This document shows, piece by piece, positions 1 through 8,743 of a stretch of 64,000 nucleotides of DNA; the first letter of the stretch is position 1, and each line of letters starts with the position of its first letter. The stretch lies in NCBI GenBank assembly GCA_965221445.1, contig CBDCSF010000013.1, positions 1,240,001 to 1,304,000 of the forward strand. Direction: 5' to 3'. The translations under genes and the position numbers were made by a program. Source of the stretch: MPNP01 sp965221445 (lineage in GTDB: Bacteria; Pseudomonadota; Alphaproteobacteria; Rhodobacterales; Rhodobacteraceae). The notes beneath the pieces were generated by a model. That model saw nothing but the letters and a program-made list of their open reading frames with translations. It was not told the origin of the DNA and ran no database searches.

Positions 1-57
1 CTGGTGTGATCGTCAAACTGTTGTGTCAATACCGACCAGAATCCGTGCTATCCCGGC

Positions 58-738
58 ATGGATAAGTCGGACCTTCAGGACATCCTTATTGAAAGGAGAT
101 CAGTCCGCGGTTTCCTGTCGGACCCCGTGCCAAAAGCAACCATGGAAAGAATTCTGCACTTGGCCCGAAGTGCTCCAAGCGGTGCAAATCTACAACCGGG
201 ACGGTTTACGGTTCTAACTGCCGATGCTCTAAAGGATTTATCAGATTCCCTAATTAAGGCCATCAGGAATGGTCGTCCAAGTGTATCTGAGTATTCCTAT
301 TTTCCTGATCCACTTCCAGAACATTTTTTGGTAAGGAAAAGGGAAACCGGCTTCGGATTGTATGATGCTCTGAATATTACCAAAAGAGACATTGTAGCCA
401 GAAAAAAACAGTTCGAACATAATTATCGCTTTTTTGGTGCACCGGTGGGAATTGTAGTTAGTATTGACAAGCGTATGGGCAAAGGATGCTTTATGGACCT
501 CGGGATGGCCATTCAAAACCTTCTGATTGGAGCTGAAACCGAGAGATTATCCAGCTGTGGTATAGGTGCATTGGCCAATTATGGTGATCTGGTTCACGAA
601 CATCTGAAACTTCCTGATGAAGAAATCGTCGTGTGTGGTGTTGCCTTGGGCTATTCAGACCTCAATAATCCGGTAAACAAATTTAAGACACCCCGGGTTG
701 ACTTGGATGAGTTTACAAACTTTCTTGGCTTTGATTGA
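58..738 (+). CDS. Nitroreductase-family FMN oxidoreductase
   Basis: A 226-residue protein of the nitroreductase family: FMN-dependent, normally dimeric, cytoplasmic enzymes that reduce nitro compounds, quinones or similar acceptors with NAD(P)H. The N-terminal ERRSVRGF stretch (residues 12-19) is the family's FMN-phosphate-binding region, followed by the typical ARSAPSGANLQP segment (about 36-47) and a C-terminal GIGALANYGDLV segment with a run of hydrophobic beta residues. Length is normal for the PnbA/NfnB branch. The ATG at 58 is the first that includes the whole family core. It stands alone: upstream is the window edge and downstream a long gap. The substrate cannot be told from sequence. 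Confidence 0.88.
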   Translation: MDKSDLQDILIERRSVRGFLSDPVPKATMERILHLARSAPSGANLQPGRFTVLTADALKDLSDSLIKAIRNGRPSVSEYSYFPDPLPEHFLVRKRETGFGLYDALNITKRDIVARKKQFEHNYRFFGAPVGIVVSIDKRMGKGCFMDLGMAIQNLLIGAETERLSSCGIGALANYGDLVHEHLKLPDEEIVVCGVALGYSDLNNPVNKFKTPRVDLDEFTNFLGFD

Positions 739-1324
739 GTATCAAACAACAGCTTAAGTGTACCCAATCAGTAATTTACCGATTCAATCCCTGAACAGTG
801 ATTTTATTTGAAACCACACACCTTGCTTTATACCATGATAGCCTAAACGTTTCCCGGTATCAATTTCACGGGTCATAAGGGTCGGCAATCCGAAAGCCAT
901 GGTGTTTCCGATCACAGGACAGTGCTTGCCCAAAGGAAAGAAGGATGGATAGCGTGACTTCTCCCCCTTTGCCTTGGCTTCCCCCGGTCCAGGTCATTCT
1001 GCTGGGCCAACATGGTATTCTATATATATCGGTAGGCTCTAGCCAAACCTAACAGTTTATCGGCCTTGGTGGTAGTCCTGGGTATAAGCCGATACTGGAT
1101 GTTGCGGTAGACGGTAGTTTCTGGCATGGGTGGGGTTCTTTCTTTTAGTTGTTTTATACGTAGCATGTCTGCGTAAAATAACAACCGTATAAAGCAGAAT
1201 TAATGTTAACAATGTATATAAACCCCATTCTTTTCTATAAATATTTTGATTGTATCTGTTAAAGAAATCGGCTTAACTTACCCTTCATTCATGGTAACGA
1301 TAATAGAGAAATTATACGCATTTT
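739..1324. other. Gene-poor gap with a possible coding relic
   Basis: 586 bases without a complete gene. On the minus strand, about 784-995, one frame stays open for some 70 codons and reads like protein (for instance AFGLPTLMTREIDTGKRLG near its middle), but it has no start codon and an in-frame stop just upstream. I read it as the remnant of a lost gene; I could not assign it to a family. The last 150 bases before the peptidase are AT-rich and probably hold its promoter. Confidence 0.35.
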
Positions 1325-2614
1325 ATGGATATTAAAGAGAGACTTTTTGCCGAAGTTGATAACCGTAAAGAAGACCTGATCAATCTAACACAGGAATTGG
1401 TTGCGTTTCCAACCCTTAATCCTCCGGGACAAAACTATTTGGAAGTATGTGAATTTCTTGTGGCAAGATTGGAGAAATCCGGTTTCAGGACCGAGCTATT
1501 GCGGGCTGAAGGTGTGATAGGAGATAGCGACAAGTATCCCTGTTGGAACATCATCGGCCGCGTTGAGGGTAACCAACCGGGTGATTGTATTCATTTCAAC
1601 TCCCATACGGATGTAGTACACGTAGGTGAAAATTGGACCAAGGATCCTTTTGGTGGTGAAATTGAAGATGGTAAAATCTATGGACGTGGGACCTGTGATA
1701 TGAAGGGAGGGCTGGCGGCATCAATTATAGCCGCCGAAAGTTTTCTTGCCATTTTTCCTGAATTTTCCGGAGCTATTGAAATTTCTGGTACAACTGATGA
1801 AGAATCAGGTGGTTATAGTGGGGTTGCCTGGTTGGCGGAACGGGGATGGTTTTCTCCCTCAAGGGTCCAGCATGCCATTATTCCAGAACCCTTAAATAAA
1901 AACCGGATTTGCTTGGGACACCGCGGAGTATGGTGGGCCGAAATTGAAACCAGAGGAAGAATCGCTCATGGTTCCATGCCATTTTTGGGTGATTGTGCCG
2001 TACGGCATATGGGTGCAATAATTCGGGAAATGGAAGATTACCTTTACCCTTTGCTAGCTTCCAAAAAAACCAACTACCCCATTGTTCCCGAAGGTGCACG
2101 TCAATCTACCATGAATCTTAACTCAATCCATGGAGGTGAAAAGGAACAGGACAATTCCTTCACAGGGTATTCTGCCCCATGTGTCCCCGACAGATGCCGA
2201 ATCAGAATTGATCGAAGGTTTCTTCCTGAAGAATCAATCGAAGTTGTTAAATCTGAAATTTCGGATATGTTGGAGAGTATAAAAGATAAAAGACCTGACT
2301 TTGAATATTCTGTAACCGATATGTTCTGTGTCCCTTCAGTGATTACAGAAAGGGATGCACCAATTGTGAAGTCTGTACACAAATCTATTGAGGAAGTATT
2401 GGGGGAAACACCGGATTACGTTATTTCACCAGGCACTTATGATCAAAAACATATTGACCGTATCGGAAAATTAAAAAATTGTATTGCCTATGGTCCTGGA
2501 ATATTGGATTTGGCTCACCAACCCGACGAGTGGGTCGGCATTCAGGATTTGATTGACAGCACCAAAGTGATGGCATGTACAATACATGACTTGCTCTACA
2601 AGAAGATAAACTAG
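1325..2614 (+). CDS. M20-family metallopeptidase/deacylase (ArgE/DapE type)
   Basis: A 429-residue zinc-dependent hydrolase of the M20 family, which includes ArgE, DapE and carboxypeptidase G2 and cleaves amide or peptide bonds of small substrates in the cytoplasm. The expected metal ligands and catalytic residues are all visible: HTD at 94-96, the bridging Asp125 in RGTCDMKGG, the catalytic Glu159 and ligand Glu160 in TTDEESGG, Glu188 in IIPEP, and His398 in AHQPDEW. The lid domain lies between about 200 and 310. It sits 21 nt upstream of a peptide-binding protein gene on the same strand, so a role in trimming an imported peptide or acylated amino acid is likely, but the substrate is an inference. 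Confidence 0.88.
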   Translation: MDIKERLFAEVDNRKEDLINLTQELVAFPTLNPPGQNYLEVCEFLVARLEKSGFRTELLRAEGVIGDSDKYPCWNIIGRVEGNQPGDCIHFNSHTDVVHVGENWTKDPFGGEIEDGKIYGRGTCDMKGGLAASIIAAESFLAIFPEFSGAIEISGTTDEESGGYSGVAWLAERGWFSPSRVQHAIIPEPLNKNRICLGHRGVWWAEIETRGRIAHGSMPFLGDCAVRHMGAIIREMEDYLYPLLASKKTNYPIVPEGARQSTMNLNSIHGGEKEQDNSFTGYSAPCVPDRCRIRIDRRFLPEESIEVVKSEISDMLESIKDKRPDFEYSVTDMFCVPSVITERDAPIVKSVHKSIEEVLGETPDYVISPGTYDQKHIDRIGKLKNCIAYGPGILDLAHQPDEWVGIQDLIDSTKVMACTIHDLLYKKIN

Positions 2615-2635
2615 AAACCTTAAAAGGAGGAGAAA

Positions 2636-4126
2636 ATGAGATCTCATCAATTAATAACTGCCATATTAACTTGTTTTACCCTTGCTATGGGATTTGTTAT
2701 ACCCCTGAAAGCTGCGGAAAAATCTATTACAATCGGGATGCAGCTTGAACCACCCCATCTAGACCCAACTGGTGGAGCTGCAGCTGCAATTGACGAAGTG
2801 GTTTATGCAAACATTTTTGAAGGATTAACACGCTACGCACCGGACGGTTCTATACTACCCGGCCTGGCTGAAAGCTGGGACATTTCAGATGATGGTCTGG
2901 TGTACACTTTTCATCTGAGGTCTGGAGTTAAATTCCATGATGGTGCAGAATTTGATGCTAGTGATGTAAAATTTTCCTTGGACAGGGCACGGGCTGAAGA
3001 TTCTACGAACGCCCAGAAAGCTTTATTTGCAGGCATTAGTGACGTATCAGTCGTTGATTCTACAACCGTACAGGTTACTCTAAGCAATCCAAACGGTTCC
3101 TTCCCTACGAATATGGCATGGGGAGATGCTATAATACTTGACCCGGCCACAGCAGATAATGCCGGAGTAAGCCCAGTAGGTACCGGACCCTTCATGTTTC
3201 AGGAAAGAAGAGAGGGCGACCAAATTACCATTGTAAGAAACCCTGATTATTGGGGTGAGCCTGTTGCTCTCGAAACTGCCACTTTCAAATTTATTTCAGA
3301 TCCTACTGCGGCATTTGGCGCTTTAATGGCAGGTGATATTGATGCTTTCCCAGGTTTCCCAAGCCCCGAAACACTTGTCCAGTTCGAATCTGATCCCAGG
3401 TTCAATGTGATAATAGGTTCTACTGAAGGTGAAACCATCCTTTCCACCAACAACAAAAGCGAAATACTTTCTGATGTCCGGGTAAGGAAAGCCTTAGCGC
3501 ATGCCATCAATCGGCAGGAGATTATTGATGGAGCAATGTTTGGATATGGAACTCCAATCGGGACCCATTTTGCACCTCACAATCCAGATTACATGGATTT
3601 AACTTCCAATTCCGCCTATGATCCGGAAATGTCCAAATCCCTACTGGCTGAAGCAGGTTATCCCGATGGACTTACGCTTAGATTGGCCCTGCCACCACCC
3701 TCCTATGCCAGAAGAGGTGGCGAAATCATTGCTGCTCAGCTCAGAGCCGTAGGAATTGAAACAGAAGTTTCCAATCTGGATTGGGGTCAATGGTTGGAAC
3801 AGGTATTCAGGAATAAGGATTTTGACCTGACCATAGTCAGTCATACCGAGCCCAATGACATCAATATCTATGCCCGGCCCGACTACTACTTCCAGTATGA
3901 CAGCCAGGAATTTCAAGATCTTATGACCCAGTTGAACCTTGCTACAGATCCGGCTGAACGGACCAATCTATCCCAGAAGGCCCAACAGGTCATTGCCAAT
4001 GATTATGTTAACGGATTTTTGTTCCAGTTGGCCAAACTGGGTGTTGCCAATGCCAAGATTGTTGGCCTGTGGGAAAATTCACCAACCCAAGCCAATGATT
4101 TGACCCAAGTCTACTGGGAAGACTAA
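2636..4126 (+). CDS. Periplasmic peptide-binding protein of an ABC transporter (SBP_bac_5)
   Basis: A 496-residue extracytoplasmic solute-binding protein of the DppA/OppA class. Residues 1-27 form a signal peptide ending at PLKAA. The mature protein starts with the family's MQLEPPHLDP and continues with EVVYANIFEGLTRY and the GLAESWDISDDGLVYTFHLR block, all hallmarks of SBP family 5. It is preceded by an unusually good ribosome-binding site, AAGGAGGAG, 6 nt before the ATG at 2636. The matching permeases and ATPase lie immediately downstream but on the opposite strand, so this transporter is encoded by two converging units separated by a shared terminator. Ligand is probably an oligopeptide or similar zwitterion; not determinable here. 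Confidence 0.92.
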   Translation: MRSHQLITAILTCFTLAMGFVIPLKAAEKSITIGMQLEPPHLDPTGGAAAAIDEVVYANIFEGLTRYAPDGSILPGLAESWDISDDGLVYTFHLRSGVKFHDGAEFDASDVKFSLDRARAEDSTNAQKALFAGISDVSVVDSTTVQVTLSNPNGSFPTNMAWGDAIILDPATADNAGVSPVGTGPFMFQERREGDQITIVRNPDYWGEPVALETATFKFISDPTAAFGALMAGDIDAFPGFPSPETLVQFESDPRFNVIIGSTEGETILSTNNKSEILSDVRVRKALAHAINRQEIIDGAMFGYGTPIGTHFAPHNPDYMDLTSNSAYDPEMSKSLLAEAGYPDGLTLRLALPPPSYARRGGEIIAAQLRAVGIETEVSNLDWGQWLEQVFRNKDFDLTIVSHTEPNDINIYARPDYYFQYDSQEFQDLMTQLNLATDPAERTNLSQKAQQVIANDYVNGFLFQLAKLGVANAKIVGLWENSPTQANDLTQVYWED

Positions 4127-4137
4127 ATTCTTGATCA

Positions 4138-4163
4138 CCACCCGGCCAAACCGGGTGGTTTTC
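4138..4163. terminator. Bidirectional intrinsic terminator
   Basis: A perfect 8-bp stem, CCACCCGG and CCGGGTGG, with a 5-nt loop, followed on the plus strand by TTTTCTCC. It lies 11 nt after the binding-protein stop codon and just before the end of the converging ATPase gene, and so can serve both transcripts, most clearly the plus one. Confidence 0.8.
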
Positions 4164-4169
4164 TCCTAT

Positions 4170-5786
4170 CTAAATGAAATCTCTGGCAATTTCAGGGGGA
4201 AGCCATTTTTGAGGAATTCTGGGAGCAGCCTCAAGTAATTTCCTGGTGTATTCCTGCTCAGGAAAATCAAAAATCTCATCAGTTCTACCTTCTTCAATAA
4301 TTTTTCCTCCCTGCATGACCATGACCCTGTCTGTTATCGCCCTGACGACAGTCAAATCATGGCTTATAAACAAGTAGGAGAGATTGTGCTCAGCCTGCAG
4401 GTCATTTAACAGGTCCAAGATCTGAGCCCTAATTGAAACATCAAGGGCAGAAACTGCCTCATCAAGAATAACCAGATCAGGTTTAATGACCATCGCCCTG
4501 GCTATGGCAATCCTTTGCCTTTGCCCTCCAGAAAACTCGTGGATGTACTTATCGACATCAGTTGCCTTGAGACCAACTTCCAGTAAGGCTGAAACAACTC
4601 TTTCTTTTTGTTTGGATGGGCTGATATTGTCTTCCAGCAAGTGAAATGGTTCTGCCACCAGACGCCCGACTTTATGTCTGGGATTGAACGAACCAAAGGG
4701 GTCCTGAAAAACGACCTGCATTTTTCTTCTTAGTGAGTGAGGCATTTTTCTGCCTGAACTGACCTCTACTCCATCCACGGTAATTCTTCCCTTCTGGAGA
4801 GGATCAAGACCCAGGATAGTTCTGGAAAGTGTCGATTTCCCACAACCGGATTCTCCGACCAAGCCTAAACTTTCACCCTTCTTAATAGAAAAACTAACTC
4901 CCCTAATGGCAACGTTGTAATTTTTTTTGTTAAATAGCCCCCTGCTCGGCAGTTTATATGACCTGACAGCTCCATTGACCTCAAGAAAATTACCTCCCTT
5001 AATCTTGCTCTTGGTTTCAGGGTTATAATTAGAAGCTGCAAACAGTTTTTTGGTGTAATCATGCTTCATTTCCTGAAACAGCGTCTTGGTTTGTCCAGTT
5101 TCTACTATTCTCCCTTTTTGCATGACGGCCACTTTGTCGGCCATTTTGGCGATTACTGCCAGATCATGAGTAATGAATAACAGAGACATTTGTTCTTCAT
5201 TTACAAGAAGTTTTAGAAGATCCAGGATTTGAGCCTGGGTGGAAACATCCAAAGCAGTTGTTGGTTCATCGGCAATAAGTATTTTTGGCCGCAAGGCGAT
5301 AGCCAGTGCTATGCATACCCTTTGACGTTGTCCCCCCGAGATTTCATGTGGATAAAGATCTGGTGAGAACCTTTTTGCTGGCATCTCTACCCGTGCCAAT
5401 TTTTCCTTAGCTACTGACATGGCTTCTGAACGTGAGTATCCACCATGAATAATCAGGGTTTCAGCAACTTGATTTCCAATCGTCATCACTGGATTTAATG
5501 CAGTCATTGGCTCCTGAAAAATCATGCCAATATCCTTACCTCTGACCGAACACATTTCCTTTTCTGAAAGGTCAAACAAATTTATACCCTCAAATACCGC
5601 ATTACCTGCTCGTTTAGATCCTTTTGGCAATAGATTCATTAACGCAAGTGCAGTCATTGATTTGCCGGAGCCGGATTCTCCCACGAAACCAAACACTTCT
5701 CCAGGGGCAATATTGAATTCTACATTTTTCAATATCTCTTCATCATTTATCGATACATTGAGACCTGTAACGGAAAGTAATTTCAT
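4170..5786 (-). CDS. Fused double ATPase of a peptide ABC transporter (DppD-DppF type)
   Basis: A 538-residue cytoplasmic protein with two complete ABC nucleotide-binding domains in tandem, as in GsiA. The first has Walker A GESGSGKS at 36-43, signature ISGGQRQRVCIA and Walker B ILIADEPTTALD; the second has GESGCGKST at about 318, FSGGQRQRIAIARA and LVILDEAVSALD. Each domain carries the family's C-terminal oligopeptide-transporter extension. The fusion replaces the separate DppD and DppF subunits. Its start overlaps the stop of the upstream permease by 4 nt (ATGA), showing translational coupling in the order DppB-like, DppC-like, ATPase on the minus strand. Confidence 0.93.
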   Translation of the reverse strand: MKLLSVTGLNVSINDEEILKNVEFNIAPGEVFGFVGESGSGKSMTALALMNLLPKGSKRAGNAVFEGINLFDLSEKEMCSVRGKDIGMIFQEPMTALNPVMTIGNQVAETLIIHGGYSRSEAMSVAKEKLARVEMPAKRFSPDLYPHEISGGQRQRVCIALAIALRPKILIADEPTTALDVSTQAQILDLLKLLVNEEQMSLLFITHDLAVIAKMADKVAVMQKGRIVETGQTKTLFQEMKHDYTKKLFAASNYNPETKSKIKGGNFLEVNGAVRSYKLPSRGLFNKKNYNVAIRGVSFSIKKGESLGLVGESGCGKSTLSRTILGLDPLQKGRITVDGVEVSSGRKMPHSLRRKMQVVFQDPFGSFNPRHKVGRLVAEPFHLLEDNISPSKQKERVVSALLEVGLKATDVDKYIHEFSGGQRQRIAIARAMVIKPDLVILDEAVSALDVSIRAQILDLLNDLQAEHNLSYLFISHDLTVVRAITDRVMVMQGGKIIEEGRTDEIFDFPEQEYTRKLLEAAPRIPQKWLPPEIARDFI

Positions 5787-6604
5787 TGTCTCACTTTCCT
5801 CAGACGTGGATCAAGGTAGTCTCTTAAACCGTCTCCCAGCATATTTAGGCCCAACACCATGGCAACTATTGCCAATCCCGGAATATAAGCCAACCGGGGA
5901 TTGGTATAAATCAGTGTTTGGGCATCCGCCAACATCCGTCCCCAGCTTGGGGTAGGAGGTTGTGCACCCAGTCCAATATAGGACAACCCTGCCTCTGCCA
6001 GGATTCCCAGCGAAAATTGAATCGTTCCCTGAACCAATAAAAGGTTGACTATGTTAGGCAAGATATGTTCAACCGAAATCCTGGCCTTGCCCTTACCAGC
6101 GACTCGGGCAGCCAAAATAAACTCCAATGTCCAGAGACTTAATGCAGCACCACGGGAAACACGTGCAAATACCGGAATATTGAATATCCCAATAGCCAGT
6201 ATTGCATTAAAGGCTGAGGGACCGAATACTGCCGTAATTAATATTGCGATAACCAGGGATGGGAAGGCAAATACAAGATCGTTACCTCGCATTATCAAAT
6301 CATCAAAGAGGCTTCCCCTGTTTGCAGCCGCTGCCAACCCAAGGGGGACCCCTACTAAAACTCCAATACCAACTGCAACCAGGGCCACACTGATTGATGT
6401 CCTGGCACCCACCATCAGCATGGATAGGATATCCCTTCCAAAATGGTCAGTTCCCAGAAGGTACTCCCAATCGGGAGATTTAAGTTTTGAGGGAATGTTG
6501 AGTACTTCCACAGGATAGGGTGTCCAAACCAGGGAAAGGAGTGCCAGCACAAGAAAAAAGGCAGATAGAAATGCTCCAAACAATAATTGGGTAGGAATTC
6601 TCAT
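5783..6604 (-). CDS. Peptide ABC transporter permease, DppC type
   Basis: A 273-residue inner-membrane subunit of the Dpp/Opp family with about six transmembrane helices. An N-terminal helix (residues 6-27) is followed by the DppC-typical segment LLGTDHFGRDILSMLMVGARTS and later the ARVAGKGKAR coupling region that contacts the ATPase, ending with the family's NMLGDGLRDYLDPRLR tail. Its ATG overlaps the stop codon of the DppB-like permease by 4 nt and its own stop overlaps the ATPase start by 4 nt, so the three minus-strand genes form one tightly coupled operon. Confidence 0.93.
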   Translation of the reverse strand: MRIPTQLLFGAFLSAFFLVLALLSLVWTPYPVEVLNIPSKLKSPDWEYLLGTDHFGRDILSMLMVGARTSISVALVAVGIGVLVGVPLGLAAAANRGSLFDDLIMRGNDLVFAFPSLVIAILITAVFGPSAFNAILAIGIFNIPVFARVSRGAALSLWTLEFILAARVAGKGKARISVEHILPNIVNLLLVQGTIQFSLGILAEAGLSYIGLGAQPPTPSWGRMLADAQTLIYTNPRLAYIPGLAIVAMVLGLNMLGDGLRDYLDPRLRKVRQ

Positions 6605-7548
6605 CCACCCCTCCTTAACCTTGGGTCGACCATGGCATAGGTAAGATCAACCAGAAAGTTAACCACAATAACGGCAAAAACCATAAGCATGACAACACTC
6701 TCAACAACTATGAGGTCTCGTTGTACAATTGCCTGAAAGATTAATCGTCCCAAACCAGGGAGGAAGAAAACATTTTCAATAATGATGGCCCCCGCCAGAA
6801 GGAACGAGAATTGCAAACCGAGAATTGTAAGTACCGGAATCATTGCATTTCTTAAAGCATGCTTTATCAACACTCTTCTTTGTGAAAGCCCCTTGGCTCT
6901 AGCTGTTCTGATATAATCCTGTGAAAGAGTATCAATCAAAGAGGACCGCATAACACGAGCCAGGATTGATGCCTGGGTCAAAGCTAATGCGATAGCTGGA
7001 AGAGTAAGGGATTTTATCCCAAACCAGAAACCTGAATCCCATCCCGAAAATCCACCGGCAGAGAACCAACGCAAGTTGATTGCAAAAAAGAGGACCAACA
7101 GCATGGCAAACCAAAAATTGGGTACTGCTATACCCAGTTGGGTAAATCCCATAATGCCAAAATCTGCTGTTCCACCCCTTTTTGATGCTGCAATCAAACC
7201 CACTGGGAAAGCGATGGCGGTCGATAAAACAAGAGCATACAAGGCAAGAGGAAGTGAAACCTGTATTCGATCCAACACCAGATCCGAAATTGGTACTTTA
7301 TAGGTGTAGGAAATTCCAAAATCTCCTACCACTAAACCTGTTACCCAATTCAGATATCTGACCAAGGGGGTCTGATCCAACCCCAATTCTGCCTTCAGAG
7401 CTGCAACAGTCTCAGGTGAAGCGGTCAGACCCAGCATAAAGGAAGCAGGGTCACCAGGAATAATTTCGATAACAAAAAAGATTACCAGACTTGCTACTGC
7501 CAAACTTAGTACAAGGGAAATAATACGTGATAACAGGTAGCGAAGCAT
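6601..7548 (-). CDS. Peptide ABC transporter permease, DppB type
   Basis: A 315-residue inner-membrane subunit with six predicted transmembrane helices. It begins with the DppB-type MLRYLLSRIISLVLSL helix and has the family's VIFFVIEIIPGDPA segment, GLDQTPLVRYLNWVTGLVVGD, and the coupling loop DYIRTARAKGLSQRRVL (about 215-231). The C-terminal YAMVDPRLRRGG is typical. First gene of the three-gene minus-strand operon; 42 nt separate it from the co-chaperone gene upstream, so they might be read together. Confidence 0.93.
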   Translation of the reverse strand: MLRYLLSRIISLVLSLAVASLVIFFVIEIIPGDPASFMLGLTASPETVAALKAELGLDQTPLVRYLNWVTGLVVGDFGISYTYKVPISDLVLDRIQVSLPLALYALVLSTAIAFPVGLIAASKRGGTADFGIMGFTQLGIAVPNFWFAMLLVLFFAINLRWFSAGGFSGWDSGFWFGIKSLTLPAIALALTQASILARVMRSSLIDTLSQDYIRTARAKGLSQRRVLIKHALRNAMIPVLTILGLQFSFLLAGAIIIENVFFLPGLGRLIFQAIVQRDLIVVESVVMLMVFAVIVVNFLVDLTYAMVDPRLRRGG

Positions 7549-7590
7549 CAGAAACTCAAAAACAAGCCCTAACCCTGGATCCCATAAATT

Positions 7591-8292
7591 TTAAGTGGGA
7601 GCTAATTGTTTTTCATCCTGAATCTTCTTCCAGGCCAAATTGTACCTTGAAAGTTGTACTTCTGAAAGTCTGATTGCTTCTTCCGGCACTCCTCTGGCAA
7701 CCAGAACATCGGGGTGGCTTTTCAACACCAGATCTCGCCATATACGCCTGATTTCGGATAATGGCATATCCTCTCTTACACCCAAGACCTTGTAAGGGTC
7801 AAAACTATCTTCACCATCAAGGAAATTTAACTTTTGCCTAAATTTTCTCCTTGGTAGACCAAAGAGTGCATTTACTCTAATGAGAAAACGCCGTTCCTGA
7901 AAACTGAGGTCGCCATCCGCCTTGGCAATATAAATCAGCCCCTCCATTACATCTTCCAAAAGAGGAGAACCCACACCCAAAATTTTTCTTAACTCAAGAG
8001 CATAGTACTCATAACCCAGGGTGCTTTTACTTGCAGAGTTGAAAACTCTTGCAGCATTTTTTTGTTCCGATTCGGGAAGTTGGAAGATTTCTCGGAAGGC
8101 TTTGATTTCATCCTTGGTCACGTGCCCATCGACTTTGGTTAATTTTGCCCCAAGTGAAATGACTGCTATGGTGAAAGAAACTTTTCGACTGGGGTTTTTA
8201 CTCCCTTTCGGTATTTTACCCTTAAGTAGAGCCCTGAAATCCGTAGTATTCCCTCGGACAAAGCTCTTTATCTTTTGCCAATTGGATATCAT
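7591..8292 (-). CDS. DjlA-like co-chaperone: TerB domain plus C-terminal J domain
   Basis: A 233-residue protein. Residues 38-150 form an acidic TerB-type helical domain, with the two repeats KVDGHVTKDEI and KADGDLSFQER. Residues 164-228 form a J domain, starting at DPYKVLGV and containing the Hsp70-contacting HPD at 193-195, within KSHPDV. The arrangement matches alphaproteobacterial DjlA-like proteins (J domain at the C terminus). Unlike E. coli DjlA I see no N-terminal membrane anchor, so it is probably cytosolic. Its role would be to stimulate DnaK ATPase on a subset of clients; which ones is unknown. Confidence 0.85.
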   Translation of the reverse strand: MISNWQKIKSFVRGNTTDFRALLKGKIPKGSKNPSRKVSFTIAVISLGAKLTKVDGHVTKDEIKAFREIFQLPESEQKNAARVFNSASKSTLGYEYYALELRKILGVGSPLLEDVMEGLIYIAKADGDLSFQERRFLIRVNALFGLPRRKFRQKLNFLDGEDSFDPYKVLGVREDMPLSEIRRIWRDLVLKSHPDVLVARGVPEEAIRLSEVQLSRYNLAWKKIQDEKQLAPT

Positions 8293-8743
8293 TGTTCTCA
8301 GGCCTTAAACCCTGTAACCGAGGTCAATACAGCATTCAAAACAAATAACATGTAAGTTATACTGTAAGTTATCATGATAGATTTACTGCTTTATCTCAGG
8401 GAAAAGTCGGAACGACCTTGTCTACAATCACTAGAAGTTTAACAAATTACATATAGCACAAATTTATTTGACATTGTACCAAACTAGAATTCAAAAACAT
8501 CTCGGACATGGATGGTTGAACCACCATCTAATGTCTCAGTAAATAATTTGGTGCGTTACAAAATCCCTTGAGCCCTTTATACATATTATCAATTAATTTT
8601 AAATGCTCTAGCGGATAATTGCATCATTTTCATGGATTTCGAGGAATACTCTATTGCCTAGCTCTATCGGCTGTCTTGAAAATAAACTCATGAAGAATAA
8701 ACCAAACCAATGGCTCAAATAAAAACAGAAAGCTTTGGGTTGA
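8293..8743. other. Intergenic gap with a 12-nt-period repeat
   Basis: 451 AT-rich bases with no gene I can support. The 10-mer TGTAAGTTAT occurs twice, at 8351-8360 and 8363-8372, a 12-nt period set between two CATG tetramers, which could be a small operator. Around 8465-8560 one minus-strand frame ends in a protein-like tail, but it is short and interrupted and I do not call it a gene. Confidence 0.3.

Noticed and set aside
5524..5955. A 143-codon plus-strand frame within the ABC ATPase and permease genes
   Set aside because: It lies antisense to two strongly supported genes and has no family pattern.
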